From contig JACKCF010000002.1 in NCBI GenBank assembly GCA_020634165.1, positions 186,001-250,000 on the forward strand: a DNA stretch of 64,000 nucleotides. The letters are read 5' to 3'. The notes under the pieces are model-generated. The model was given only the letters and a program-made list of their open reading frames with translations. It did not search any database and had not been told where the DNA came from. Shown in pieces: positions 15,951 through 25,291 of this stretch (positions are counted from its first letter, which is position 1; every line of letters starts with the position of its first letter). This DNA is from Anaerolineaceae bacterium. Its GTDB lineage: Bacteria > Chloroflexota > Anaerolineae > Aggregatilineales > Phototrophicaceae. The translations under genes were made by a program, and so were the position numbers.

Positions 15951-16691
15951 ATGCAGTTAATTGAGATGCTCGCAAACGATCTTTTCGGTTTTGGGCTGCT
16001 GATCGGCTACTTTGTGATAGCAGGGCTGCCGATGGTTCTGCTCAAAACATCCAACAGACTGTCGTTTGAAGTCGCACGCAAGCTGTACCATCTGGTGATT
16101 ACAGTATCCATCATCCCCATTATGACCTTGTTCAGCAGTTGGCATGTAACCGTCCTCGTTGTGTTGTTCCTGATGGCGATCATTTACCCGATCCTGGCAC
16201 GAGTAGAAAACACATCATTTTTCGAGCGGATTGCAGTTGAGCGCAGCAATGGCGAATTTAAGCAAAGTCTGGTCGTGGTTCAGATCACAATCGCCATCTT
16301 GATTGTCGTCTTCTGGGGACTGTTAGGTGATAGCTGGAAATATGTCGTCATTGTGGCCGTGCTCGCCTGGGGATTTGGCGACGCAGCCGCTGCATTAGTC
16401 GGCAAAACATTCGGCAAAAATCATATCCAGCATCCTTGGCTAGAAGGAAAGAAGACCTACGAAGGTACCTTCGCCATGTTCATCGTTGCGGGATTGACGA
16501 TATTCTTTACCCTCCTGATTTTCACGGGTCAACCCTGGTATCTGAATGTCGCCGTTGCGTTGTTAGTCGCCCCCATTGGCGCAACTGTTGAACTGTTCAC
16601 CCGTCGTGGCATGGACACGCTGACGGTGCCTTTGGCAGTCGGCTTTTCGGTTTTGTTGCTGATGCTTTTCCTCTCATTCTTGAGTATCTAG
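15951..16691 (+). CDS. phytol/dolichol kinase-like (CDP-archaeol synthase/CTP-transferase superfamily) membrane protein
   Basis: 246 residues with seven or so membrane helices. Family marks: ARKLYHL in the second cytosolic segment, GFGDAAAALVGKTFGK (the acidic nucleotide-binding loop), and WLEGKKTYEGTFAMF. These are typical of the dolichol-kinase / phytol-kinase / phosphatidate cytidylyltransferase group, which uses CTP to phosphorylate polyprenols or activate lipids in the membrane. The next gene starts one base after its stop, so the two are coupled. The substrate (phytol, farnesol, polyprenol) cannot be told from sequence. Confidence 0.8.
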   Translation: MQLIEMLANDLFGFGLLIGYFVIAGLPMVLLKTSNRLSFEVARKLYHLVITVSIIPIMTLFSSWHVTVLVVLFLMAIIYPILARVENTSFFERIAVERSNGEFKQSLVVVQITIAILIVVFWGLLGDSWKYVVIVAVLAWGFGDAAAALVGKTFGKNHIQHPWLEGKKTYEGTFAMFIVAGLTIFFTLLIFTGQPWYLNVAVALLVAPIGATVELFTRRGMDTLTVPLAVGFSVLLLMLFLSFLSI

Positions 16692-16692
16692 C

Positions 16693-17379
16693 ATGGGCCA
16701 ACTTTCTGAAAAACAGGCATCAAGCCGAGAAAAGACGCTGCTCACCGCTCTTCTGTTGAGCGCGCCGGGGCCACTCTTCACAGGAATGGCCGTGTTATCC
16801 AGCCACTCTACTACCCAACTTGCCGACTTCATCCGCCGATCAGTGGAACTCGTTGCCTTGTTTCTCTCATGGTGGGTTTTCCGGCGGCTGCACAGAGATA
16901 AGCAAATGACGGCATCTGATCAGGCTCGTATGGAGCACATGGTCGGTTTGAGCGTCGCTGGAACGATGGTTTTTTCTGGCCTGGTGATGCTGACAGTGGC
17001 GCTATCGCGATTGTCTGTGTTCGAGCCAAGTGGCCAGGTGACGCTCGGACTCACGATTGCCGTACTGGGTTTGCTGACCAATGGCGCATTCTGGTGGCGC
17101 TATTCGGTCTTAACACGCGAGCAATACAGCTCTGTGATTGCGGCACAGCAGCAGCTCTATCGTGCCAAGGCATCTGTGGACCTGTGTGTCGTCGTCGCAT
17201 TGGCCGCTGTCGCCATTGCACCATTACATACATTAACCCGCTATGTGGACCTATTAGGCTCGATCATGGTCGCTGGCTACCTGCTCTGGAGTGGGTTTCG
17301 GACAGCCCAATCCCACCTTGCCCAGCGACTGAGTACCAGTACTGTTTCCACTGGATACTCAACGGATGAAGAAATCTGA
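16693..17379 (+). CDS. CDF-like (cation diffusion facilitator) membrane protein
   Basis: 228 residues, about six membrane helices, no C-terminal cytosolic metal-binding domain. The helix pattern and short motifs resemble the transmembrane part of CDF transporters: STTQLADFIRRSVELVALFLSWWVFRR early, AKASVDLCVVVALAAVAI in helix 5, and RYVDLLGSIMVAGYLLWSGF in helix 6. However, the usual HxxxD / DxxxD metal sites are only partly kept (one Asp each), so it may not transport the usual divalent cations. It is coupled to the preceding kinase-like gene by a one-base gap. Confidence 0.6.
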   Translation: MGQLSEKQASSREKTLLTALLLSAPGPLFTGMAVLSSHSTTQLADFIRRSVELVALFLSWWVFRRLHRDKQMTASDQARMEHMVGLSVAGTMVFSGLVMLTVALSRLSVFEPSGQVTLGLTIAVLGLLTNGAFWWRYSVLTREQYSSVIAAQQQLYRAKASVDLCVVVALAAVAIAPLHTLTRYVDLLGSIMVAGYLLWSGFRTAQSHLAQRLSTSTVSTGYSTDEEI

Positions 17380-17397
17380 CGAGAAGGCCCATTCGAT

Positions 17398-19473
17398 CTA
17401 GATATCGGACTCCCCATAAACGCGGGCATCTTCTTCACGGGCAACGCGCTTCCCCTCGTCGATGTCCACGCGCGTCAGCAAATAGGCACCCAGCAAAAAC
17501 AGCACCACCAGGCTGAGAATCGCCGGACGACTGCTATCGAACAGCAAGGCAGCACCCGCAAAAATGCCTGATCCGACGACGGCAGCGCCTTTGCTCATGA
17601 TGCTGAACAGGCCAAAGAATTCACCGGATTTGGAGGAGGGCGAGAGTGCAGCATACAGGCTGCGGCTAAGGGCCTGGCTACCACCCTGGACCGTCGCCAC
17701 CATCCACGCCAGGAACCAGAACTCTATAGTGCTATTGAGCACAAAGCCCCAGATGGCGATGATGCAGTACATAGCAATCGACAGCAGAATAGCGCGGCGC
17801 GTGGTCATGTTCTCGGCAAAGCCCTTGAACAGGCGGCCAAACACTACCGCGAAAGCCAACCCAACAACCTGTACCACCGCCAGCAGGCCGATAATCATCG
17901 GCAGGCTGTTGACGCGCTTGGGCACCTGAACTTCCAGCGTGCTGATACCAATCACGTTTCCTGCGCTGACAGCATTTGGCGTGCCTGTATTCACCAGCAT
18001 CAGGGTGGAGATGCCTGCCTCTGGCAATTCGATATTGGTTGTTTCGTTGTAACGCAGCACCTCATTGTAGGTGTCGATCAACAGCGGAACTGCGACCTCT
18101 TCGCCATTGACAGTTTCGGTCACCATCAGCGGTTCCCCATCAGCCAGCACTTCCAGCACACCATGATCGGGGCCAACATCATGCGTCAGGGTGATCTCCT
18201 GCCCATTGACCGTAATCTCGTAGAAAGCGCCTGCGACATTGGTGCGAATGTAATTCACTGGCTCTGGTATGCCGGTGATGGCGTTCAGCCAGCTATCCCC
18301 GGCCTGATCTTCACCGCTGACAGTCATCAGTTGCCAGTCCGTATCGGGGAAGAAGGCCTCGTCAGCCAGCGCATAGACGCCTTCCCCGTAGGCATCGGCT
18401 GTGGTGACATAGGGGGCAGGTTGCTGGCCGCTGATATCCTGCGGCAGAACCTGTGCGCCAATCAGCGCAACAATCGGCAGCGCCACCATATTGAACACAA
18501 TATAGGCCAGATTGTGATGCCTGCGCGGATTATCTGGCGAGGTGATGCTGCCAAAAATGAGCGTGAAGGGCACACCCACAAACTGCACCAGTAGCAGCGC
18601 CAGCACCAGTTCCAAGGTACCGAAGCCTAGTTCCGCGCCGTAGATGACCGCCAGCCCGATGATGGTATTAATCGGGTCGTTGTAGATCAAAAACGCGACC
18701 AGATATTTAAACAGTTCGCGATACTGGCGCAAATCACGAAAAGTCTGCACGATGCGCCGTGTACTGACGCCGATCAGCGTCTGGCCCGGTTTCAGGCTCT
18801 CGGTCGCCGCTGGGGGTTCGGGTACAACGCGCAGAATCGGGATCGAAAAGACTGCCCACCAGATCGCCACGCTCAGGAATGAGAGGCGAATACCTGCGTT
18901 CTCGAACAAAACATCTTCGGGAATGAACAGGAACATGGCGACATTAATCGCCAGCAGTATGCCACCCCCCAGATAACCCAGCGCAAACCCACGCGCAGAA
19001 ATCTCGTCCTGCTCGTCTTCATCAGCGACATGCGGCAAAAGGGCATCATAGAAAATATTGGCCCCACCAAAGCCAATGCGTCCCAGCACCAGGAATATCG
19101 AGGCTATGAACCAGTCGCCTGTATTGACCAGCACCAGCAGCGCCGAGCCAATCACGCCGATCATGATGAATACGGCCAGGAATTTTTTCTTGCCGCGCTT
19201 GATGTCGGAAATGGTCCCCAGGATGGGCGAGAGCAGCGCCACGATGAAAATCGAGAAGCTGAGGGTGATGCTCCAGTAAGCTGTCGCCGTCGCTTCCGAG
19301 GGCAAGGTCGCTCCGGCAACAGCGGAGTAATAGGCAGGCAAAAAGGCTGCGATGATGGTCGTCACGAAGGCGCTGTTGGCCCAGTCATACATCACCCACG
19401 CCCGGATGCGTTTGCGGCGTGTGGCCTCATCAGGACGTTGTTTAGCCTTGCCAGGGACGGCAGCCGTGACCAT
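17398..19473 (-). CDS. UMF1/Atg22-type MFS transporter with large soluble insertion
   Basis: About 691 residues from ATG 19473, chosen because AGGAG lies nine bases before it. The signature RAWVMYDWANSAFVTTI defines the UMF1 (Atg22-like) branch of the major facilitator superfamily; RIGFGGANIFYDALLPHVA and GGSQALSRSLYAALSP are the other family blocks. Twelve or so helices are visible, but between the middle and last helix groups (about residues 344-522) sits an insertion of about 180 mainly beta-strand residues (YEITVNGQEITLTHDVGPDHG) on the outer face. Typical family members lack it and are 420-450 residues long. Substrate unknown; yeast Atg22 exports amino acids. Confidence 0.87.
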   Translation of the reverse strand: MVTAAVPGKAKQRPDEATRRKRIRAWVMYDWANSAFVTTIIAAFLPAYYSAVAGATLPSEATATAYWSITLSFSIFIVALLSPILGTISDIKRGKKKFLAVFIMIGVIGSALLVLVNTGDWFIASIFLVLGRIGFGGANIFYDALLPHVADEDEQDEISARGFALGYLGGGILLAINVAMFLFIPEDVLFENAGIRLSFLSVAIWWAVFSIPILRVVPEPPAATESLKPGQTLIGVSTRRIVQTFRDLRQYRELFKYLVAFLIYNDPINTIIGLAVIYGAELGFGTLELVLALLLVQFVGVPFTLIFGSITSPDNPRRHHNLAYIVFNMVALPIVALIGAQVLPQDISGQQPAPYVTTADAYGEGVYALADEAFFPDTDWQLMTVSGEDQAGDSWLNAITGIPEPVNYIRTNVAGAFYEITVNGQEITLTHDVGPDHGVLEVLADGEPLMVTETVNGEEVAVPLLIDTYNEVLRYNETTNIELPEAGISTLMLVNTGTPNAVSAGNVIGISTLEVQVPKRVNSLPMIIGLLAVVQVVGLAFAVVFGRLFKGFAENMTTRRAILLSIAMYCIIAIWGFVLNSTIEFWFLAWMVATVQGGSQALSRSLYAALSPSSKSGEFFGLFSIMSKGAAVVGSGIFAGAALLFDSSRPAILSLVVLFLLGAYLLTRVDIDEGKRVAREEDARVYGESDI

Positions 19474-19555
19474 AGTTGTTGCTCCTGTGGACGACAATCA
19501 CATAAGAAATAGATTGTAACCTGTCCTGAGGAGTTTTACTTTCTATTTTTCTTAA

Positions 19556-19587
19556 CAAAAAAGCCAGGAGAGTCGCCCCTCCTGGCT
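19556..19587 (-). terminator. Rho-independent terminator for the large secreted protein
   Basis: AGCCAGGAG (19562-19570) pairs with CTCCTGGCT (19579-19587). On the minus strand the stem is followed by TTTTTTGTTAAG. It lies 20 bases past the stop at 19607. Confidence 0.85.
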
Positions 19588-19606
19588 GTCGATAAAGATG
19601 ATGAGT

Positions 19607-22600
19607 CTATTCTATCGGACCGTCATCAGCAGATCCACTCGTCGAGTACGACTTGATAAAGACAGGCTGAAGTTCATACGCCAGCGGCTCGGCAGGCACA
19701 CCTTCGGTCGAACTTCTGAACACATGGATGCCATCATTGAAGAAGATCGTACCATCGGTTTCGCCTGGGATCGGGTCCTTCGCACCTTCCACATCGGTTG
19801 CAATCGGGTTGATGCCATCCAGGCCGTAGCGATACATCTGCAATTCGCCGTTGTACTCGCAGTTGAAGTAAATCTTCAGCGAAGTCGCCCCAAAGTGCGG
19901 CGCATAGCACTCAGCGCCCTGCAACTGCTGAGTAATCGGATTCTCCTGCAAGCGGTTCAGTTCCAGCGCGTAGATATTGCGTCCGGTCGGGTCGTTGCGG
20001 ACGAAGGCCAGATAGCGTCCATTGGGTGCCGCGTCTGGATCAAGAGCGTTGTTGGCCACCATCAGCGGTGCAATCACATCGCTACCGGTATTCATTTGCA
20101 GCGCATAGATCGATGGGATGCCATTGGCATCCGCCAGCGTCATGAACAGCGTATTGCCATCTGCCGACCAGGCGGGTGGTGACATCACGGGCCTTATCTC
20201 CACCGGGAAGGAGATAAAGATTTCAGTAGATAGCAATTCAGTCTTACCATCAGCGGTTGACGCATACTGCATGGCGATCTTGTTATAGTAGAAGGCCACT
20301 TCTTCTGTAGGTTGGTCCGCAGTTCCACCCGGCATCACCAGCCGTATCTGGCGGACAGTTGGCGGGATGTTGGCGGGGTCCATGCCCTGGCCGAAGTAAC
20401 CAATCGAGCGCCCATCCGGCGACAAAATCACAGGCGAATCCGGCAGCGGCGGAACGACGCCATCCAGTGGAATTTGCACCAGATCAGGATTGGCCGATTC
20501 AGGATCAGGGCTACCCCCTACTGGCATGGCGAACAGACCAGCAAAATTACCATTTTCATCTGCACCCACAACGACCATATTGGTACGCCCACCTGGCAGA
20601 ATCGGCGGTTCATCAGGCACACAGCCAAAGCATTCACCCACAATCACATCCGGGGATGTTTCCCCCAATGGAGGTGTCGCCGTTGGCGCGATTGCTTCGC
20701 CTAGCGGGGTCGCTGTCGGCAGCAGAACTGGTGTACTCGTCGGCAGTGCCTGCTCTGGCAGGGATTCCGTCGGTGTAAAGGTCGGTGTGATGAGGACAGC
20801 CCCACCCGGCGTCGCTGTCGGGTTAGCGATCAGGCCCAGTTCGGTCGCTGTCGCCTCTAACGTCGGATTAGCGATGATGACAGGCGGCGTATTGGTCGGC
20901 AGCGGCGTCGATGTCGGCAGTGCTACAATCTGTGGCAAAGTCGCCGTTGGGTTCGCAACGAAGGCCCCCAGGGTCGGGGTCGGCAAAATAGCAAAGCCAT
21001 CATTCCCCTGGCCCGCTGGCGAGCATAGCTCAGTCGTTGGGCGGTCCAGCGCAGCGATTTTGAGGTACCAGGGCGAACTGGCATCCAGTTCCGTCTGATT
21101 GAGAATGGCCGCACCCAGCGTCATCGTATCACCCTGGATACATTCCGGTGGTGCCGGAACATTGTACGGAACGCTGCCATCAGCCGCATATTCAATCGCT
21201 GCATTACACGGGTCAATGCTCTTTAGAATCCGATAGAGCGTTCCCATACCCAGGCTGGCATTATGTGTTGCCAGAATACGGAAGTTGCCTGTGCATTCAC
21301 CGTTGCCATTTGCGACCTGCGGCAGCGCTGGCAGCAAATCAGACGCAAGTGGGTAGTTCTCCAAGAGTTGGAAACCAGGGCATCCCTGGGCCGATGCGGC
21401 ACCGGCATCAAAGCCACCACGAATTGCATCCGAGAAGGCACGGTTGCTCACCTCGTTGACCTGACCGCCACACTCGTTCACCAGCAGGTTGAAGTAATCC
21501 GCATTAGCCTGGGTTGTCGAACCCAGCAAGCCGATATCTTCGTAGAAACCACAGGCTTGTGAAAATCCATAGAACTCGGCTGGGTCAACATTGATAGCAT
21601 TTACCTTGGGCAAATACTCATTCACATGAACAATGTCACAGTAGGCCATACTCATGGCAATATTATGCTCAGGATTCGGGCTGCTGGTTCCGGTGACACC
21701 CCCATATTGCAAGTCGAACAGGAATAAGCAGTAATCACCTGTGACACCTGCGGCAATACTGTCCAGGTAGTCCCGCGTCTCGTTGGGAACCTGATTGTAA
21801 ATCGAGAAGAATTCTATGGTGCTCGCTGTATCAACTTCTTCCCCCAGGAAGCCGGAACAATCCGGGTAGCTGACGTTCGCGACTGGCTGCGGATTGAAGA
21901 AAAGGTCATCAATCTGCGCCTGAGCTGCCGCACACGGGTCTGACTCATTGATGATGCTCAATGCCAGGAAGGTCGGCAGCGCATTCACCTGTGGCAGCAA
22001 GTCCTGGCAGCCTTCGAGCTTACTGGCAGCTTCTCGCGCCGCCTGAACAGCCGGCAGCAATAGTCCAACCTGTGCCGAGCCATCGTCAGGAGCAACAAGG
22101 ACGGGCTGCGTTGGGACAACTTCGGTCGGTACGATCTCGACGCCATCAGTCTGCGGCAAATTGGAGCAATCGCCGCCCTGGCGCGTCACAAATGCTGCCA
22201 CCCAGCCCAGGTTGATCTGCAACCAGGAGCTATCTGCATTACGCCCGATGACGCCATAAATCTCATAGGGATTCAAGGAACCGACAATAGCCGTATCCGT
22301 TGATGTGCCCTGACGGATATTGACCGGATCTGGTCCGAGTGTCGCAAGCACGCATGCGCCAGCGGTTGGCAGCACCGGCAGCGGAACCGGTGACGGCGCG
22401 CAGCCATTCAGTTCGCGCGGCCCAAAGACACTTGGGCAGGCATCGACATTATCTGGCAGACCATCGCCGTCGCTATCAACGGGCGCCGGACAGCCGCCAT
22501 TATCAACAGGTCCCACTTCACGTGGGCAGTTGTCGCGCGTATCCGGCAGACCATCGCCATCACTATCAACATCCGGCGAACCTGTCACGGTGAATTGGGC

Positions 22601-22930
22601 GATGTTCGAGCGAGCGGGACCACCCGCTTCTCCACCACACCAGAACGACACGAAAGTGCCCGGTACAGAAGTCCGAGGAACGACGTAAGTAAGCTGGCCA
22701 GCCATTGTTCCCAGTAGCTGAGCCTGACTGCCACTCGGCTGCGCGTAGCAATTGTTACTGCGATTGCCCCCCAGGTCATTAATCAGCACCGTTGTGCCAA
22801 CAGGGCCGTTGCTGGGCAAAATTTCGATTAAAGGAACGTTACTTTGAGCAAGAACGGGATGAAGTAATAAAGATAAGATCAGAACGACAATGCCAACCCT
22901 CAGGTAGTGAATACCTCGCCATAACGACAT
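19607..22930 (-). CDS. giant secreted protein: TSP3 repeats, SH3b domain, Thr/Pro linker, propeller
   Basis: About 1107 residues from ATG 22930 (AGGAG nine bases upstream; the longer frame to 22990 is unlikely). Signal peptide (GIVVLILSLLLHPVLAQ). Then a beta domain with cysteines; two thrombospondin type 3 calcium-binding repeats (DSDGDGLPDTRDNCP, DSDGDGLPDNVDACP); an SH3b domain (VNIRQGTSTDTAIVGSLNPYEIYGV); a cysteine-rich helical region with repeating LLPALPQVANG-like motifs; a Thr/Pro-rich linker of tandem PTATP / PTSTP units; and a C-terminal propeller-like region (ILSPDGRSIGYFGQG, AWSADGNTLFMTLAD). This points to a cell-surface or extracellular calcium-binding adhesin or scaffold. No catalytic motif is visible. 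Confidence 0.82.
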   Translation of the reverse strand: MSLWRGIHYLRVGIVVLILSLLLHPVLAQSNVPLIEILPSNGPVGTTVLINDLGGNRSNNCYAQPSGSQAQLLGTMAGQLTYVVPRTSVPGTFVSFWCGGEAGGPARSNIAQFTVTGSPDVDSDGDGLPDTRDNCPREVGPVDNGGCPAPVDSDGDGLPDNVDACPSVFGPRELNGCAPSPVPLPVLPTAGACVLATLGPDPVNIRQGTSTDTAIVGSLNPYEIYGVIGRNADSSWLQINLGWVAAFVTRQGGDCSNLPQTDGVEIVPTEVVPTQPVLVAPDDGSAQVGLLLPAVQAAREAASKLEGCQDLLPQVNALPTFLALSIINESDPCAAAQAQIDDLFFNPQPVANVSYPDCSGFLGEEVDTASTIEFFSIYNQVPNETRDYLDSIAAGVTGDYCLFLFDLQYGGVTGTSSPNPEHNIAMSMAYCDIVHVNEYLPKVNAINVDPAEFYGFSQACGFYEDIGLLGSTTQANADYFNLLVNECGGQVNEVSNRAFSDAIRGGFDAGAASAQGCPGFQLLENYPLASDLLPALPQVANGNGECTGNFRILATHNASLGMGTLYRILKSIDPCNAAIEYAADGSVPYNVPAPPECIQGDTMTLGAAILNQTELDASSPWYLKIAALDRPTTELCSPAGQGNDGFAILPTPTLGAFVANPTATLPQIVALPTSTPLPTNTPPVIIANPTLEATATELGLIANPTATPGGAVLITPTFTPTESLPEQALPTSTPVLLPTATPLGEAIAPTATPPLGETSPDVIVGECFGCVPDEPPILPGGRTNMVVVGADENGNFAGLFAMPVGGSPDPESANPDLVQIPLDGVVPPLPDSPVILSPDGRSIGYFGQGMDPANIPPTVRQIRLVMPGGTADQPTEEVAFYYNKIAMQYASTADGKTELLSTEIFISFPVEIRPVMSPPAWSADGNTLFMTLADANGIPSIYALQMNTGSDVIAPLMVANNALDPDAAPNGRYLAFVRNDPTGRNIYALELNRLQENPITQQLQGAECYAPHFGATSLKIYFNCEYNGELQMYRYGLDGINPIATDVEGAKDPIPGETDGTIFFNDGIHVFRSSTEGVPAEPLAYELQPVFIKSYSTSGSADDGPIE

Positions 22931-23097
22931 TGGCTTTTCTCCTATTCGTGTTTTGGAAAGTGATCTCCCAGCATAGAAAAGCAGAAACACTTTCCCAGTG
23001 GCTATTGTTATCCTAAGCGGTCAGCTAGACGCACGTCAATAAAAGGCGGTCAAAAAGTGGTAAAAATCTGAACAAAAAAGGCGATTATTAAAGCAAA

Positions 23098-23122
23098 CAG
23101 CCCCTACATCAGGCAGGGGCTG
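23098..23122 (-). terminator. probable terminator of the AAA+ gene
   Basis: CAGCCCCT (23098-23105) pairs with AGGGGCTG (23115-23122). On the minus strand the stem is followed by TTTGCTTTAATAA. It lies 25 bases past the stop at 23147. The T-run is weak. Confidence 0.6.
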
Positions 23123-23146
23123 TGACTGTGGTACTAGGTAGCTGCG

Positions 23147-24436
23147 CTAATTCATCTCAGCGACTTTGCCATTAACGCGGAAGCCGATGTACTGGTCACG
23201 TTCGTCAATCTGGGTCTTCAGCTTGTCAAGCGAGTTCCGCAGCTGCGCCAGGGTGACCTCCGTTTCGTCGTTGGTGACCATCTGCGTCAGCGCATAGACC
23301 ACCACCTCACGAATGAAGGCCCCGGGGTAATCGACCATCTCCGAAGCAATCGCAGCATGCTCGTTGCGCCATTCATCGCCCAGGTACTTGCGCAGCATCG
23401 CTTCAGCAATACGACGATCCTTAATTTCCGGGATCATGTAAATGCGGTCGAGGCGTCCAGGACGCTTGAGCACACGTACATCAATCGCTTCCGGGTAGTT
23501 CGTCGTCGCAATCAACAGCGTACCGTGCTCGTTCTTGAGGGCTTCCACACCATCCAGTACGTTCAGAACCAGTGCCTTTTGCTTGCCCTCGCGCTCTTCC
23601 AGGAAGGCATCCAGCTCTTCCACAATGATGAGCGTCGGTGTATCGGACATCTGCGCCAGATACAACGCCTGATGAACCTTGTAGAATTCCGCCCCATACT
23701 GGTCAGCGCCAGATACATAAATCGCACGGTAGCCCTGTTCGATGGCCCACAAAGCCAATGAGTTGCACAGCATCGTCTTACCTGTGCCCGGAGGACCCGC
23801 CAGCAAAATCTTGCGAAACGGGTTCAACTGTAGCCGATTGTAGATACCTACGCCCCGCTGGAAGAATGACTGCACATCCTGAAACAAGTCGGACTTAATT
23901 TCGTCCGGCAAGATGATGTCATCCCATTGGATCGACGGCACAAAGTCCGTCTGACGACCACCTACAATGGTCACGCGCTCTTCTGGAGAGCTGAGCTTGT
24001 AGCACATCTCGCAGAAAGCCCCCCAGGTAGCCAGATGTTCCCTGGGCAGGGCAGCCAGTGTAAGCGTCCACTGCTCATCAGAATAGTAGGCGCTGGTGAC
24101 GATGACCTCGAACGGGCTGCCATCTGCATGCTGGAACTCGTAAGCAAAAGCACCGACACGCATGGTCAGATCGCCCTTGAATTCAAATTGGTGGATCACA
24201 GGGAACGGCGCATCATTTAATGCGCTTGAACCCAGGAAATGCCAATCGTCGCCAAAGACAATGCCTGATGTGAAGTTTTTGAGCGCGGCCATATTCATCG
24301 CAATATCCGATGCGACAATAATCACCCAGCTCTCCTCATCCTGCTGAGAAAGATACATCTCTCGCAGCCAGAGGGCCATCTCATCCATTTTCAATTGTGT
24401 TGGTGTCTCTACAATGTTGCAGGTCATTGATCTCAT
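23147..24436 (-). CDS. AAA+ ATPase with unrecognised N-terminal domain
   Basis: 429 residues. Residues 1-190 form an alpha/beta domain I do not recognise. The C-terminal half is a classical AAA module: Walker A GPPGTGKT (about 214-221), Walker B LIIVEELDAF (about 269-278) in which the usual first Asp is Glu, sensor 1 ATTN (about 310-313), and the second region of homology RPGRLDR (about 325-331). The motif set resembles Bcs1/26S-protease-type ATPases that remodel or unfold proteins. No protease domain is present. A second small gene lies upstream on the same strand but is separated by a terminator. Confidence 0.85.
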   Translation of the reverse strand: MRSMTCNIVETPTQLKMDEMALWLREMYLSQQDEESWVIIVASDIAMNMAALKNFTSGIVFGDDWHFLGSSALNDAPFPVIHQFEFKGDLTMRVGAFAYEFQHADGSPFEVIVTSAYYSDEQWTLTLAALPREHLATWGAFCEMCYKLSSPEERVTIVGGRQTDFVPSIQWDDIILPDEIKSDLFQDVQSFFQRGVGIYNRLQLNPFRKILLAGPPGTGKTMLCNSLALWAIEQGYRAIYVSGADQYGAEFYKVHQALYLAQMSDTPTLIIVEELDAFLEEREGKQKALVLNVLDGVEALKNEHGTLLIATTNYPEAIDVRVLKRPGRLDRIYMIPEIKDRRIAEAMLRKYLGDEWRNEHAAIASEMVDYPGAFIREVVVYALTQMVTNDETEVTLAQLRNSLDKLKTQIDERDQYIGFRVNGKVAEMN

Positions 24437-24550
24437 GCGCGTTTCTTATTTAACATGATTGCTGTCTTCTGCGCATGAAAAACATATCATAAGGGGCCAA
24501 AAAAGTCCACAACAAATTTTAAAAGAGCGTAAATATCCCGCTAAGAGGTA

Positions 24551-24574
24551 AAAAAGAGGGGCACAAGGCCCCTC
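24551..24574 (-). terminator. Rho-independent terminator
   Basis: GAGGGGC (24556-24562) pairs with GCCCCTC (24568-24574) around a 5-base loop; on the minus strand TTTTTTACC follows. It ends transcription of the small gene at 24597-24914 before the AAA+ gene. Confidence 0.8.
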
Positions 24575-24596
24575 ATATCTGAATGATCCTATTCTA

Positions 24597-24914
24597 TTAG
24601 GCTGCGGCTTCTTCTTCACCGGTCGGCTCATTGCCTGTCTTTAACGCTGCCCAGTTGTATGGGTCATTGACAGCGAAGTAGACTGGCTTCTCATTACGCA
24701 GAATGTCCAGCGTGGCCCCAAGCTTGCTCAGTGGCATAAAGGCATTGATGATGCCATTCGCATGCAGGATGTAGCCTTTGGCGCCGCTGTAATTCTCAAC
24801 AAAGTCAATGTAACCGCGATACTTTTTCTTATCGTCATTCATGTAAACGCGGACCGGCTTGTCCTTGCCCGCCATCTCAAACACGGAATAAGTGCCAATT
24901 TCAAAAGTAATCAT
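24597..24914 (-). CDS. small hypothetical protein
   Basis: 105 residues, no signal peptide. It begins MITFEIGTYSVFEMAGKDKPVRVYMNDDKKKYRGYIDF and is predicted as a mixed alpha/beta single domain. The C-terminal 15 residues are a low-complexity acidic tail (TGNEPTGEEEAAA). No family recognised. It has its own terminator and lies directly upstream of the AAA+ ATPase on the same strand, so it might be a partner, but that is inference. Confidence 0.6.
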   Translation of the reverse strand: MITFEIGTYSVFEMAGKDKPVRVYMNDDKKKYRGYIDFVENYSGAKGYILHANGIINAFMPLSKLGATLDILRNEKPVYFAVNDPYNWAALKTGNEPTGEEEAAA

Positions 24915-25207
24915 TTTTGCCTGCCTTATATGCTCTCACTTACATGTGACTGAGGCCACACGCACGTTGGCAGCCTACAAAAAACAAGCCGAAAATACCT
25001 TGCTTGGACAAGATACATTCGGCAGCTATGACGCATTTTCACTTGTGTCTGCCGCTACGATGCAGCAACAGTCATCCTAATCTTACATACTCTATTAAAC
25101 GCTGCGGTCATCTAAAATGGGTTATTTCTGTCAGGCTTGGGCAGCCCCATTATCCTTGGTGGTAAAAGCCCTCGACCAAAACCTACATCGAATCGGCAGT
25201 CGGCGAT
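24915..25207. other. intergenic region with no recognised content
   Basis: About 290 bases between divergent genes. I see no tRNA, no strong stem-loop and no frame with coding character. It must hold the promoter of the minus-strand gene at 24914, but no -35/-10 pair stands out. Confidence 0.5.
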
Positions 25208-25237
25208 TTGTTTGTAAGGACCTTAAGAGGCTAAAAT
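25208..25237 (+). promoter_or_regulatory. possible promoter of the gene at 25292
   Basis: TTGTTT (25208-25213) and TAAAAT (25232-25237, 5 of 6) with an 18-base spacer; the start would fall near 25244. The -35 match is weak. Confidence 0.35.
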
Positions 25238-25291
25238 AGCAGACCAACAACGTTAATCTAATTTCGTTATTTGCAGATAAGGAGTGGTGGG

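Noticed and set aside
20640..20960. Tandem repeat array of non-coding type
   Set aside because: It is the coding sequence of a Thr/Pro-rich linker (PTATP/PTSTP units) in the large secreted protein.
22300..22600. CRISPR-like or tandem DNA repeat
   Set aside because: The repeated words encode thrombospondin type 3 calcium-binding repeats in a continuous frame.
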